From Riptortus pedestris (taxonomy: Eukaryota > Arthropoda > Insecta > Hemiptera > Alydidae): a stretch of 64,000 nt of DNA. Both the position numbers and the translations under genes were made by a program. The stretch's first letter is position 1. Each line of letters opens with the position of its first letter. The notes beneath the pieces are model-generated. The model had not been told where the DNA came from. It did not search any database and was given only the letters and a program-made list of their open reading frames with translations. The stretch is from NCBI GenBank assembly GCA_019009955.1, contig CM032230.1, forward strand, positions 19,395,501-19,459,500, given 5' to 3'. This document shows, in pieces, positions 43,660-54,275 of this stretch.

Positions 43660-44296
43660 TGTCTATCGTTACAAAGAATTAAATAAACTCTATTTCTACT
43701 ATCACCAAATAATTTTATTTTCGGACTCTCTATGTTCTTTACTCTCTTTAAAAAACATATATTCCACTCATCCTATTACAACAAACATTTTTGAACACAT
43801 TCAAAATCAACAAAATCACATAACATTGGTGTGGCTACCAGGACATCAGAATATTGGACGAAGCACTGAAGTTGACATGCTCGCAAAACTAACGACAAAA
43901 AACACCAATACTGACATTAAAAAAATAACATCGGACGACCTACAAAACTACATTAAAACTAACATACTCCAAGAATGGCAACATGACTGGCTACTAACAG
44001 ACAACAAACTGAGACAAATTAAAACTACAGTGAAGACATGGAGTGACAAATTTGAGGTATTTACACGGAGAGACGAAGTAGTCCTTACGAGACTACGTAT
44101 AGGTCATTCTTTAGAATGCCTAACTGCAATGTGTGTAATGCTCCGCTTACAATAAAACACATACTAACAGACTGCAAAAGACGTGACCATCTAAAGATCC
44201 CTCATGACTTACACGACTTACTTACTGAAGGTAGCCCACACATACCCATAATACTCCAACATTTACATGATATTAACATATACACACAAATTTAGA
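43660..44296 (+). pseudogene. RNase H and C-terminal zinc cluster of a non-LTR retrotransposon
   Basis: A plus-strand frame reads IILFSDSLCSLLSLKN (one catalytic Asp of RNase H) and LVWLPGHQNIGRSTEVDMLA, the His/Asp end of RNase HI in I/jockey-type elements. KTWSDKFEVFTRRDEVVLTR and LRIGHSLE follow. A single frameshift near 44110 leads to PNCNVCNAPLTIKHILTDCK, the C-x2-C ... H ... C cluster, and a stop near 44296. The N-terminal ORF2 is absent, as in a 5'-truncated copy. It degrades or processes element RNA in the family; not functional here. Confidence 0.8.
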
Positions 44297-44373
44297 ATTG
44301 TGTGTATATGTTATGTCTGTTTAGAATCCTTCTTAAATTAAATATTTTAAATTCCAGCTAAACCGTTTTACTG

Positions 44374-44402
44374 TATGTTTGTGTGTGTATGTGCGTGCGT
44401 GC

Positions 44403-44442
<40 letters not shown>

Positions 44443-44545
44443 TTGCGCGTGTGTTTGTGTGCGCGTGCGTGTAAGTGTATGTGCCTGCACGCGTGTGTGT
44501 ACGTGTGCATGCAAGAGTGAGTGTGTATGCATGTTTGTATGTGTT
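44374..44545. repeat. (TG)n-rich simple repeat
   Basis: Long TG/CG dinucleotide stretch in the 3' region after the retrotransposon tail, followed by T-rich DNA to about 44740. The Cys/Val-rich frame through it is an artefact. Confidence 0.9.
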
Positions 44546-44997
44546 ATAAAGAAAGTGAGAGCATATGATTGTAAATATTTTATTTTTTTTTTTATTTTTG
44601 TTTTATTTGTTTTTTTTTATTGTTGTGTTTCGTTATATTTGTTATTTGTTTGCGTTCTTATTTTGTATTATTTAATTTTTTCTTGTTTCTATTTTCATTT
44701 GGTATTTTGTTTATATAAATTGTTTTTGTTGTTTTTTATGAACAATATCGCCTCGCTGCGAACGCTCCAAAATAAAATAAATATTTCTACTTTAACTACA
44801 AATGGTATGTATGATGGTAACGCATATTGTGTGGTTTTTGTATATCTCGTTGACTTGAATTCGCGCCTTGATGTTGTAATTAATTGACAATAAATGTTCT
44901 AGACCCCTCATTATATGCTGCTTCCAGATCCACCTGGGGATCATCCCTATTCATATAAATAATGATAGTCCTTTAGGATTTATTTGATGTGTGTGTG

Positions 44998-45017
44998 TGT
45001 GTATATATATTTATATA

Positions 45018-45065
<48 letters not shown>
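44998..45065. repeat. (TA)n microsatellite
   Basis: TA tract preceded by a TG run, before the R1 copy at 45110. Confidence 0.95.
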
Positions 45066-45071
<6 letters not shown>

Positions 45072-45109
45072 CAGACATACTTATTTCAGTGGATGTCCCA
45101 CCTCTTCAT

Positions 45110-45524
45110 TTGTTTGAATGTGTCGGTCTAATCAAAACAAAAACGTTTTTCTTCGTTAAAATGAAAAGGAGATTTGGAGACAGTATTACGTACGGCGGAA
45201 CAGTTGTTTACAGTCCTTGCGACCACTAATTAATTTGATTTAATAAATCATATTACGACTTATGTTAACAATATTGAATGTATTACTGAGATGAGCCATG
45301 GTACATGTGTTTATTTCTGTATTCGATTTGACACTCTTTTTTTTGGCCAAATTTCGAATTTTCTAGCATCTATTCAATAGCTTTATTAATGAAGCAGTTA
45401 TCTTTACTGTTCCTTTGCTTTCATTTTATAAGCCAAACTTATTTGACATTCTGTCTCACCTTTACTAGTTTGTGATTAGGCAGGTCTCTGGAAGAATCAA
45501 TTTAAATGTATATTATTATTATTA
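45110..45524 (+). repeat. R1 dispersed repeat copy f
   Basis: AAAAACGTTTTTCTTCGTTAAA, GAGATTTGGAGACAGTATTACG, CAGTCCTTGCGACCACTAATT, TATTCAATAGCTTTATTAATG and GGAAGAATCAATTTAAATG. It runs into the 3' cut edge of the BEL/Pao gag. Confidence 0.6.
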
Positions 45525-47057
45525 TTATGTATTATTATTTGAGCATAAACAAATGGAAACTTGGAAATATATTTCTTCTGTGCCGAGCAACGTAGCACAT
45601 GATCCAGGGATGTGGAGCTCTGAGTTGGATCCGAATCCAGAGAAAGTTCTGTTCTGACAAGTTTCAGATTCTTTTCGGTCGGGTTCTTTCCTGGACGTGG
45701 AGCCTGTGTCTTCATGAAGTAAGCTATGATGTTTCAAATTACAGAACCGACAGGTACACTTTGATGGGCAGTCTCTTACCAAGTGTTCTGAACGTAGACA
45801 ATTTCTACAACATCTCATAGACTTGACAAATGCGATTCTGTCGTCAGGTGGTGTGATGCTAAACTTGTAGCATCCTGGCAATGAATGATTGGCCTGACAG
45901 TAAGGGCAGTTCTGTAGCTTATTATACTTCAAATGAAGTTGTATCTTCTTATCTCCAGATGTCTGCCTTTGTGGATTAGAAAGGCTTGAAGACTGGTTGC
46001 TGACGTTTGTAGAGGTGTGGAAGGAGACAGTACTATATTTTGGAGATTGACGATTTGGAAATCGAACACCGGAAGGTTTGTTGGGTGCTTCAACGTTGGA
46101 AGTGTATGATGCTGAATCTAAATCTCTCGACATGGTTATGGCAATCTTGCGTTGCCTAACGAACGTGATGACTTCGTCTGCAGTCGGGAATGTTGTGCTT
46201 GAGTCCCGTGACAACACAAAATTCCTGCGAGTTTGTGGATTTAGAGTACGAAGTGCAAGCGTTGCCAGAAGGAAGTCCGAAGGGTCCTCTAAAGCCAGCG
46301 AACGAAACCCCTCAATGCTGTCGCCAACGTTGGTTAAAAATCGCTCATATCGCTGAAGTTCAGTTTTGGCTTGCTTGGAATCACCTTCCAAGATCTGTTG
46401 TTCATAACGCGAAGCGAGGACTCGAGGGTTGTCATAATTGTCCTTTAACTTCTTCCATGCGAGCTCATATGATTTTTCCTGAACAGAGAATTTTGATATT
46501 AACGACGCTGCTTCTCCGCTGAGGACTCCCAGTAAATAATGTAATTTTTCTGTGTTCGACAATGTAGGGTCATTGTGAACTATGGACTGAAAAGTGTCTC
46601 TGAAGTGTGAACACTTCAGTAGGTCTCCAGAAAAGCGAGGTAATCGAATAGGAGTCAGATTAGGCTTACAAGATGTCATAAAGGTGGGATTCTGTGATAT
46701 CCTCGTAGTGTTCAATGTGGAAGCTGAAGTGTTTGCAGGGTACAAGGTTTCAGCAGGGATAAATTTGCGATGAATTGCCATGAGGTAGGATTTTGCTGTT
46801 ATGAGTTCATCCCTGATAAGATCATATCTTTCTTCCCTGTTATCAGAGGGCGTGGTATTGACTGATGCGTGTGCGTCTAGTAGTTGCTCCCAACACGTCT
46901 GTAGGTCAGCGAAGTCTGAGGTAGCAGCTTCCAAACGGGCCTCGAAGAGTAGGCTATCTTCAGGTTTGTCTAAACAGGCTTTTCCGGCCGAAGCAATGCC
47001 ATGGATGTTTCGCTTTAAAATGCGAAATTTGCGCTCAAGTGATGCTATATCAGACAT
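45525..47057 (-). CDS. gag: BEL/Pao Gag, intact reading frame, pol missing
   Basis: A 510-codon minus-strand frame from ATG at 47057. Residues 1-90 are helical with a conserved LLDAH-type segment; residues ~135-300 carry the BEL/Pao capsid-like region (IRLPRFSGDLLKCSHFRDTF, LHYLLGVLSGEAASLI, LKDNYDNPRVLASRY). Residues ~385-450 hold Cys/His knuckles: NCPYCQANHSLPGC, CCRNCLRSEHLVRDC and CTCRFCNLKHHSLLHE. Gag packages element RNA in cytoplasmic particles. The frame runs into unrelated R1 DNA at its C-terminus, so protease and the rest of pol are lost. It belongs to a different lineage from the element at 11.3-17.9 kb. No frameshift in 1.5 kb suggests it is younger. Confidence 0.85.
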   Translation of the reverse strand: MSDIASLERKFRILKRNIHGIASAGKACLDKPEDSLLFEARLEAATSDFADLQTCWEQLLDAHASVNTTPSDNREERYDLIRDELITAKSYLMAIHRKFIPAETLYPANTSASTLNTTRISQNPTFMTSCKPNLTPIRLPRFSGDLLKCSHFRDTFQSIVHNDPTLSNTEKLHYLLGVLSGEAASLISKFSVQEKSYELAWKKLKDNYDNPRVLASRYEQQILEGDSKQAKTELQRYERFLTNVGDSIEGFRSLALEDPSDFLLATLALRTLNPQTRRNFVLSRDSSTTFPTADEVITFVRQRKIAITMSRDLDSASYTSNVEAPNKPSGVRFPNRQSPKYSTVSFHTSTNVSNQSSSLSNPQRQTSGDKKIQLHLKYNKLQNCPYCQANHSLPGCYKFSITPPDDRIAFVKSMRCCRNCLRSEHLVRDCPSKCTCRFCNLKHHSLLHEDTGSTSRKEPDRKESETCQNRTFSGFGSNSELHIPGSCATLLGTEEIYFQVSICLCSNNNT

Positions 47058-47750
47058 AACGAATGATGATCAAGCCAAGCAAGGGGTGGAAGGAAGAGAA
47101 GACAACATAGAGAGAGGTGAGAGGAATATGCAACAGAGGACGACCCAACATCAATGTGGTGTACTAAGGTACTGATGAAGGAAGAAAAGTCCATGTGATT
47201 ATGATGGTACTGGCCAACAATATACCTGGGAAGGTAGAGTGGAGGCTATAAGAATAACAGTGAGATAACCTCCGGTAGAGTGGAGGTTATAAAAATAACA
47301 GTGAGGAAACCTCAAGATTTTGTTGCGTGACTATAATGCTTGAATTGAATATCCGCGGCCCGGTTGGACCATATATTGAGATGGGGTAATTCATTTGTAA
47401 ATAAATATTACCTTCTCTCTATTTGGGTTATGCAAGTGCTGGTATTAATGAGGGTGGACTGTATAAAAATGGTTATAATGGTGATAAAATGAAACAACGT
47501 CTATTGAAGGAGTTGCGCTGCGTAATGCATGTAATATAATGTAAATATATATATATATATGAATTGTAATTACATATTTGAATGCTGAGGTTCTGTTAAC
47601 TATTGTGCCAGGCTTCCTTGTGTGAGGGTTATCCTGATGATGGCTGTTTATTCCCCATTTTTCTCCATACTTCCTCCATATTCTTCTCTCTCCATCCATA
47701 TCTTCTCTCCTGCCACCCGCCTTGGCTTGTGTGCTAGATAATTAGCCATG
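47058..47750 (-). other. 5' leader and possible LTR of the second BEL/Pao element
   Basis: Near 47355-47374 the minus strand reads TGGTCCAACCGGGCC, plausible as a primer-binding site (begins TGG). A possible LTR edge TGAGATGGGG starts near 47380. Two 46 bp direct repeats (GGTAGAGTGGAGG(C/T)TATAA...) lie at about 47232-47315. The partner LTR is absent, so LTR limits cannot be confirmed. Confidence 0.4.
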
Positions 47751-48020
47751 GTGTTGAGGCATATTAACAAGGTAAATAAGAATATTGATGAGCGTGCTCT
47801 CTCAAGAAGGGAAGAATCACTAGTGGAGACCATTGTTCTCTGTCAACAGCTGGGGCAGGGTCTCGGTAGTTCCCAGGACTTACATATAGATGGCAGCACC
47901 TGCGGGGGGGGGGCTCTTGAAGGTAGAGAACATATAGGTTTTGTCTGTTTCATTGAAGATGGAACAGCACTTTAATTTTTTTGTTTTTTTAATTGATCGT
48001 TACTTAGAATTATCGACTGT
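47751..48020. other. Unassigned interval
   Basis: Mixed-composition DNA with a G11 run near 47902. Open frames of 61-75 codons on both strands show no recognisable domain. It may belong to the LTR of the BEL element to its left. Confidence 0.35.
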
Positions 48021-49100
48021 GCTACCGTAACTATGAATAGTATTATGGTAATGAATTTTTGTGCTGTTGTTCAAAAGCAAAACCCTACAACTGATGTAAA
48101 GAGAATCGATTTGCCCTCCGATATGTAACTTGCCATGTGTGTTACAGAATGCCCTACAGCTATTATATACCTTGGCGTATTGCCTCCAGCTCCTAATCAA
48201 GTTGAAGTGGAAATAATAGGTGATTTTGGTTTTGCAACTAACATATTATTAGCCAGCCTACCCACCCATTCAGCAAGTCCTTATTACATCATATTCTGAC
48301 GTCCTATCCTTTCCTTTTATATTTCAATAATAGTAGAATGTTTCATCGTTAAAAGCTTGTTCTGAGACAGGGCTGTTGAAAGAATTCGTTGAAATGAATA
48401 TATATTTACTGGAGTAAATTAGTAAGTGCTTAAGCTCTATAGGTTTCTTTTACTTGATCGTTTCTAATAAAGTAATAAATTTTTCTTTTCTATTAACTAT
48501 AAATGAACTATCAATCTGACTGATTTACACAAACAAAACCTTCAAATTATTTATGAAGATTTTGTCTCAAATATGCAACTCGCTATATCTTGTGTAGCAG
48601 AATACCATACAACCTTCTTAGGACCTGGGCCTTTAGCCTCTAGCTCTTGATTGTGACATGAATAGTCCTTCTTCCTACTTCTGGTTTCGGATCTGACGTA
48701 ATTTTCCATCAATTCAATAACTTACTATCCCAGAATATTATTCCGATGTTGTTTACTTATTTTCCAAATATCGTAAAATGCTAGTTTTATGTTGAGAAGC
48801 TTGTTCTCTATGACAGGGTTGTTGGAAGAATCCATTTACATGAATATGAATGAGTAATTTCTTTTAAGAGCAAGAACTCATTAATTTTCTTGTTCTTGAT
48901 CGTTGTTAACCCATTTTGCTGTAGTAACAAGATATCTAGTTGGTCAAGAGATGCTTAAATATTCAGTTCGGTAATGATCTTAAGTTAATCAATGAGCTAG
49001 CCACTCTGTGGTGGCGCATTTCCAGGTAAGTCGCCTAATCCGCCTTAATTTTGTTTGTTAAGAGAGCGATTGAAGCTGTATCTTTGTAAATAAATATTTC
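48020..49100 (+). repeat. R2 paralogous block, copies 2 and 3
   Basis: Two successive versions: a diverged one (48020-48440: GAATCGATTTGCCCTCCGATA, TTACAGAATGCCCTACA) and a closer one (48490-49100) matching 41170-42030. The latter contains the uninterrupted SINE target AATATTATTCCGATGTTGTT near 48723. Confidence 0.7.
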
Positions 49101-49780
49101 TAGTTTCTTTATCCATAGTCGAGTGCTGAGTATTGTTGCCTCAGTTAAGCAGGAGGCTATCCACCAGACTTGATGTCATTCTTTCCTACCTCTGATTGGC
49201 TCTTGGAATTTCTCAAATCGGGCTACTGGGGCATCATTCTTTCCATTATATGACTACTGTCAGCTGTTGTAGTGGGTCCCGCAGCTCACTGATGTCGAGT
49301 TAACTTTATGATGTTGAGTTTTGGACATATGATCACTCTATTAGCTAGGGACCTTGATGGCGGCAGTGGGTTCTTCCAAGTTCCTTCCAGCGGCAAAGCG
49401 CAGGAGGCAGAAACTCATATTTTTGTAGTCAGTCCACTGAGAAAAGGAGTGCCCTTTCTTGTCCTACATTCAAGAGTTGCTCGTTTTCCAATCATTAATC
49501 TCTGACTTGAATATATATATACATATTATGTGTGTGCAGCTGAATTTATAGAAAATAAAATCGCCTCTTCAAAATGTTTTGGACTATAATCACGGATGTC
49601 AATACATTTCTGTGGTATTTCAAAAATTAATATAGAATCTTTTTTATTTTTCTAGCTGAAGGAAGGCATTATTAAATCTGTTTCTTTAAACTGCCTTTGG
49701 AGTTTTTCTGTACATTAATATTTACGAGATACTTTATCGTTTCTCATGGAATTGAATGGATACCAACAATATTTGTCTTT
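49100..49780. other. Unassigned interval of higher complexity
   Basis: Less AT-rich than its surroundings around 49130-49500, but the only frames are about 65 codons and carry no motif I recognise. No repeat shared with the window. Confidence 0.4.
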
Positions 49781-49784
49781 GGAG

Positions 49785-49995
49785 CCTGTTTGTTTGTTAC
49801 CTTTTCACCCCTAAACTACTGAACCGAATTTTATGAAACTAGGCACGTGTAATACAACTGATCCCGGTTAGATTTAAAGCTATAATAATATTACCAGAGA
49901 CGAGCAGGAGTGGGAAAGTACACATATTTCGTATAAGGGAAGTACACATATTTCGTTTCTTATTAGTTTTTTTGTGAACGTGCAAATAAGGGGGA
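49785..49995 (+). mobile_element. Helitron family fragment
   Basis: CACCCCTAAACTACTGAACC, ATGAAACTAGGCACG, GACGAGCAGGAGTGGG and TTTCGTTTCTTATTAG match the 5' half of the Helitron family. GGAAGTACACATATTTCGT is duplicated within it. Ends absent. Confidence 0.55.
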
Positions 49996-50069
49996 AGATG
50001 CCCCGAAACCGAACGTTTGCTTTAATTGGTGGTGTGGGTTAGTCATGTTGTACTAAACTAAATAGGATA

Positions 50070-50627
50070 AAAGTCCGTCACGCAGGGGCTGCGTAAACTA
50101 AGCAGATTTCCCACGTGAAGTTATACAGTAGAGAAATCTCCATAGGAGAGCCGAACTAGCTTTTCGCGGGAAATTCAAAAATCCGGTATCGGCCCAAATT
50201 TCATAAAAATGCAAATATATCGGTTAATATTCAAGGTAGGGAATAAATGTATATAACAATATTTATAGTAAATGTAATTTGCAATAAGATTGATTCTGTA
50301 CAATTTTGTGATCCGACGTATAGCAACGGAGATATTTCGATTTTTCGAAAATCCTCCCCTCTAAACCCCCCCCTCCCACTGGTCCGCTGGCCTGGATTTT
50401 GTGGGGAATTTCATAGATCGCATTGATTTAAAGGTCGCAAATAGATATTGAGTCTGGTTTAATGGCTATTAATATAAAATAAACTTTCTATGCATCTATG
50501 TAGCTTCCAGATCCATATGGGTCAAGCCGTTAACGAACTTGATCTTTCTTTTTACATAAAACGACTAAATATTGAGTTTGGTAATGATCAACCAAAAATT
50601 GTGACCGCTAGAGCGGTAACAGACAAA
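50070..50627 (+). mobile_element. BD-family element, left (B) half
   Basis: Terminal block AGTCCGTCACGCAGGGGCTG, GCAGATTTCCCACGTGAAG; core ATATCGGTTAATATTCAAGG, GATCCGACGTATAGCAACGG; junction hairpin ACCGCTAGAGCGGT followed by AACAGACAAA. About 125 bp of other sequence (50390-50520) interrupts the core. The matching D half is at 58380-58551, on the far side of two later insertions. Confidence 0.65.
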
Positions 50628-51723
50628 TCTATATATATATAAAATTGTAACCTCTGTCTGTACATTGATTTTTTTCGCGAAATTTCACGATAACTTTTCG
50701 TTTCACATGTCATAGACACCATATCTGCATTTTGTTTCTTTCGTGTATGTTTGTTTGTTTGTTTGTTTGTTTGTTTGTTTGTTTGTTTGTTACCTTCTCA
50801 CGCATAAACGGCTGAACCGAATTTTATGAAACTTGGTATGTATATTACTACTAACCCAACTTAGACTTTAGGCTATATTAATTTTCTCTGAGACGAACAG
50901 GAGTGGGGGTTATAAGGGAAGCCTGAAATTAAAAATAGCAATATTTCGTTTTCTGTTGGTTTTTCGGCAAATATGCACATAACAAAAGTTGTTTATTTTG
51001 TTATTTAGAGTAACTTTTGTTATATACACTTTTGTCGTATACCAAAGTTTAAATGCGTTATACGCTAAAAATTATAGCGGGAGTCAACAATATTATTTGC
51101 CAAAAAAGACTCGACCGAACTAAATAAAACTCGGTATGTGTATTAGCAGTGAGGCCTTCATTATAATAAGCCATACCAACATTTCTATGGACGGGCAGGA
51201 GTGGGGGTTATAAGGGAAGCCTGAAATTAAAAATAGCCATATTTCGTTTCCTATTGGTTTTCCGCAAACATAAACATAACAAAAGTTGTTTATTTTGTTA
51301 TTTGGAGTAACTTTTGTCGTATACCTAAATATAAATGAGTTACACGTTAAAACCTTAGCGGGCACTAACGGCTGAACCGAATTTAACAAAACTCGGTATG
51401 TCAATTAGCATTAATTCTTCCATGATTATAAGTTATATTAAAAGTTTTAGGTTCGAACGGGAGGGGGGTTAAAAGAGAGGCCTAAAATAAAAATTCACCA
51501 TATTTACATGTATAAGAGACGGGAAATATAAAAATAGCGAAGACTGTGAAGAATTATCGAACAAATAATTCTATTATTAGCAAATCATCGGCAACGACGG
51601 GTATCAATCCTAAACACTGGGACGGGTAAATGTCAAAATATTGTGCATTGTAATGCCTCCTAAAAAATACCATCACCATTCAGACTCAAATGAATTCCCG
51701 GGCGAAGCCGGGTATCTGAGCTA

Positions 51724-51724
<1 letters not shown>
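50628..51724 (+). mobile_element. Non-autonomous Helitron, full-length copy (H4)
   Basis: Starts TCTATATATATATAAAATTG after A and ends with the perfect hairpin CCCGGGCGAAGCCGGG, TATCTGAG and CTAG before T: complete Helitron termini with A|T insertion. A (TTTG)n run lies at 50747-50790. Internal ~297 bp units start near 50893 and 51189, with a third altered one near 51452. 1,097 bp, no protein. Confidence 0.85.
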
Positions 51725-51775
<51 letters not shown>

Positions 51776-51778
51776 TAT
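51723..51778. repeat. (TA)n tract between Helitron and gypsy LTR
   Basis: Part of the original TA tract of the BD element into which both mobile elements inserted. Confidence 0.9.
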
Positions 51779-51780
51779 AA

Positions 51781-52139
51781 TGAAAGGTTTATTTAATTTT
51801 TATTAATATTTAAATTCAACTATGTACCGGCTACTTCTCAGGGTCTTATATATTGCACGGCAAGCATTTTTTGTTTCCACCATCTCAGCTATAACAGCTA
51901 ATTTAACTATTTAATCCGAGAGATAGCACATTTAGGCTAGCTAATTAAAGAAACACTTACGCTCTTGTTGCATCTTGAGGGTCGACTGCCTCATTCTCTC
52001 TCCGAGAGATTGCCCTTTGGACTTATAGCGGTCCGCTCTCCTCCCTTGACAGGTGCTGCTACCTCGTTTATAGCCTAGTACTAGTCACTCGGATCTCATA
52101 GATCTAGAGACAGCGGAGAACCCAGACTCGACCGTTACA
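51781..52139 (-). repeat. Ty3/gypsy 3' LTR
   Basis: 359 bp; on the minus strand TGTAACGG...CCTTTCA. Against 58019-58379 I see one substitution (CTTATAGC / CTTAAAGC) and two single-base run-length differences. Such similarity means a recent insertion. Confidence 0.95.
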
Positions 52140-52567
52140 TATGCCCACCCAGAGAGAAAAAAAAAAATTATTTTATATAATTTTTTTTTTTTTATTTTAT
52201 TTTTTTTTTTTTTATTATTATTTTTTTTTTTTTATTATTTTATTTTTTTATTTTTTTTTTATTTTATTTATTTATTTATTTATTTATTTTAATATTACTA
52301 TTGTTTTTTTTTTGTTTTTTTTGTTTTTTTTTATAACAATAAATATATTATATATTTTTATTTATTTTAATATTACTATAATTTATTTATTTTTATATTT
52401 TTTTAATATTACTAAACATATTTTTTTTTTTTTTTTTTTTTTTTTTTATTATTATATTATTTTATATTTAATTAACACGATATATTATTTTATTTTTATT
52501 CATTTTTTTTTTATAACAATAAATATATTATCTATTCTATATTACTAATAAATTTTTTTTTTTTTTT
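52140..52567 (-). other. Gypsy 3' untranslated region with polypurine tract and A-rich stretch
   Basis: Directly before the 3' LTR the minus strand reads GGGTGGGCATA, a plausible polypurine tract for plus-strand DNA priming. The remaining ~400 bp is almost pure T/A homopolymer-like sequence; the Phe/Tyr/Ile frame on the plus strand is low complexity. No envelope gene is present. Confidence 0.7.
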
Positions 52568-53503
52568 TTATTGTTTTAGTTTGGTATCCATACTTTCCCT
52601 ATAAATTTTTAATTCCTGGATATTAAATTTTCCCTTAGTATTACCGGACTTTATATATGTCAATAAATATGCTCCGTTACCATAACTTTTCTTAATCTCA
52701 TATGGACCTTCGTACACTTCTATAAACTTGGCATATACTTTTTCTTGAGATTTAGATACCCTCAGTGATTTAACTAACACCTTAGTACCAGGTTGTAATT
52801 CAGTAATTGTTCTACTCCGGTCCCACCTGTCTTTGTTCTTTTTACACTGTCGACGGGTCCGTTCTGCCGCAAGGGTTAAATAAAATGTCAGTTCTTCCTC
52901 TGGCCTAATCAAATGCTCCAAATCTAACCATTTGATCCATTCACGTTGAGGTGTTTTGCCTAACATAAGTTGGCATGGGGTTAAATATGTTGTTTCATGT
53001 ATTACCTCATTCATGCATGATTCTACTTTTTTTATATAATTTTCCCACATATCGTGACGGTCTTTTACTAGAACTCGGAGAAATTTTGCGATGGTTCGAT
53101 GAGCTCTTTCTACTGGATTACCCTGTGGGTGTCGGATTGAAGTTCGAATCCATGTAATTTTATACTTGGCCAGTATTTTATGCCATTTGTCAGCAATAAA
53201 TTGAGTACCATTATCTGTTAATATTTTAGATGGTCTACCATACTTTGGGATGTAGTCGTTGAATAGACAATTTATAACAGTAGCACTATTACATTTTTGA
53301 ATTGGGTATATTCGGATAAATTTACTAAATATATCTAGGCAAGTTAATAAATATTTATTTTGATTTTCAGATAACGGGAAAGGTCCTACAAAATCTATAG
53401 CTATCATTTCAAGCGGCTTAGAAGTGATTATATTTGACATTGATGCCCATAATCTTCTATTAGCAAATTTAGTTTTTTTGAGAAGTGTCACAGCAACTAA
53501 CAA
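52568..53503 (-). CDS. pol: Ty3/gypsy integrase
   Basis: A 311-codon minus-strand frame with the integrase core: IAIDFVGPF (Asp37), ILTDNGTQF (Asp97), NPVERAHRTI (Glu132). The spacing between second and third acids is 34 residues, the classical D,D35E pattern. The C-terminal region has TKVLVKS and YEGPYEIKKSYGNGAYLL, the GPY/F module. The annotated start is arbitrary: it continues from the frame above after a single-base slip in an A7 run near 53470-53480. It inserts the cDNA into chromosomes. All catalytic residues are present. Confidence 0.9.
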   Translation of the reverse strand: MLVAVTLLKKTKFANRRLWASMSNIITSKPLEMIAIDFVGPFPLSENQNKYLLTCLDIFSKFIRIYPIQKCNSATVINCLFNDYIPKYGRPSKILTDNGTQFIADKWHKILAKYKITWIRTSIRHPQGNPVERAHRTIAKFLRVLVKDRHDMWENYIKKVESCMNEVIHETTYLTPCQLMLGKTPQREWIKWLDLEHLIRPEEELTFYLTLAAERTRRQCKKNKDRWDRSRTITELQPGTKVLVKSLRVSKSQEKVYAKFIEVYEGPYEIKKSYGNGAYLLTYIKSGNTKGKFNIQELKIYRESMDTKLKQ

Positions 53504-54243
53504 TTTTCTTAGTCATAGATAGTAATTTTGGGTGATAAAAATCATGCTTGATAAGTTCATATGTTTTCCGGATGCCGACATGAGCATACAATTGATGTAC
53601 ATAAAGAATAAATAATTTTAATGTTGCTGTATCTAAACAGACTTTCCATAGATTCCCCGTTTTCTTTAATAAAATTTCCTTCTCTATACAATACCGGTCT
53701 GTTTCCTTTTCTTCTGTTTCCTTATATATTTTTCCTAGACAATCATCATGTTTCTGAAAATATGGTAAGTTCTCTACCCGTTGTCGAATATCTTTCCTAG
53801 ATAAATTGATTTTCCCAGTTGCCATTATCTTATGTTCTTCGTAAGAGCGTTCACCAACAAATCGGCTCAACGAATCAGCAACTATATTTTCTCTTCCTTT
53901 GCAGTGCTCAATTGTGAAATCGAATTCTTGAATTAACATAATCCATCGGGATAATCTAGCCGATGTTAGTTTACAATCTTTAATATGAGTTAAACTATGG
54001 TTATCCGTGATAATAGTAAATTTGTCTTCCCAACAGATACTGTCGGAATTTCTGTAATGCAAACACTATGGCTAACATTTCTAGTTCTGATGAATTATAT
54101 TTCTGTTGATACTTATTTAAAGTACGGGTAGCAAAATAGATTGGGATAGCGTCACCGTCCGGGTATCTCTGATACAATTGTGCACCAATAGCTGCGTTGC
54201 TAGCATCCGTTTGAACTATATATCTTAAATGGGATTTAGGCAC
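53469..54243 (-). CDS. pol: Ty3/gypsy RNase H and integrase zinc region
   Basis: Two overlapping minus-strand frames (54001-54243, 53469-54062) joined by a single-base slip near 54030. Together they give YIVQTDASNAAIGAQLYQ, SSELEMLAIVFAL and TIITDNHSLTHIK, the Asp, Glu and Asp of RNase H, then VADSLSR, and the zinc region VHQLYAHVG ... VSCCDTSQK, where the usual last Cys of CxxC appears to be Ser. RNase H removes the RNA template during reverse transcription. Confidence 0.85.
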
Positions 54244-54275
54244 ATGAAGTAATATTTGTCTACAAAATGCTTCCT

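Noticed and set aside
43720..44150. Host ribonuclease H gene
   Set aside because: WLPGHQNIG and the following zinc cluster belong to the C-terminal part of non-LTR retrotransposon ORF2; no N-terminal host features.
44375..44887. 170-codon Cys/Val-rich frame
   Set aside because: Reads through a TG repeat and a T-rich tract; a simple-sequence artefact.
52141..52548. 135-codon Phe/Tyr/Ile frame
   Set aside because: Translation of a T/A homopolymer-like stretch in the 3' untranslated region of the gypsy element.
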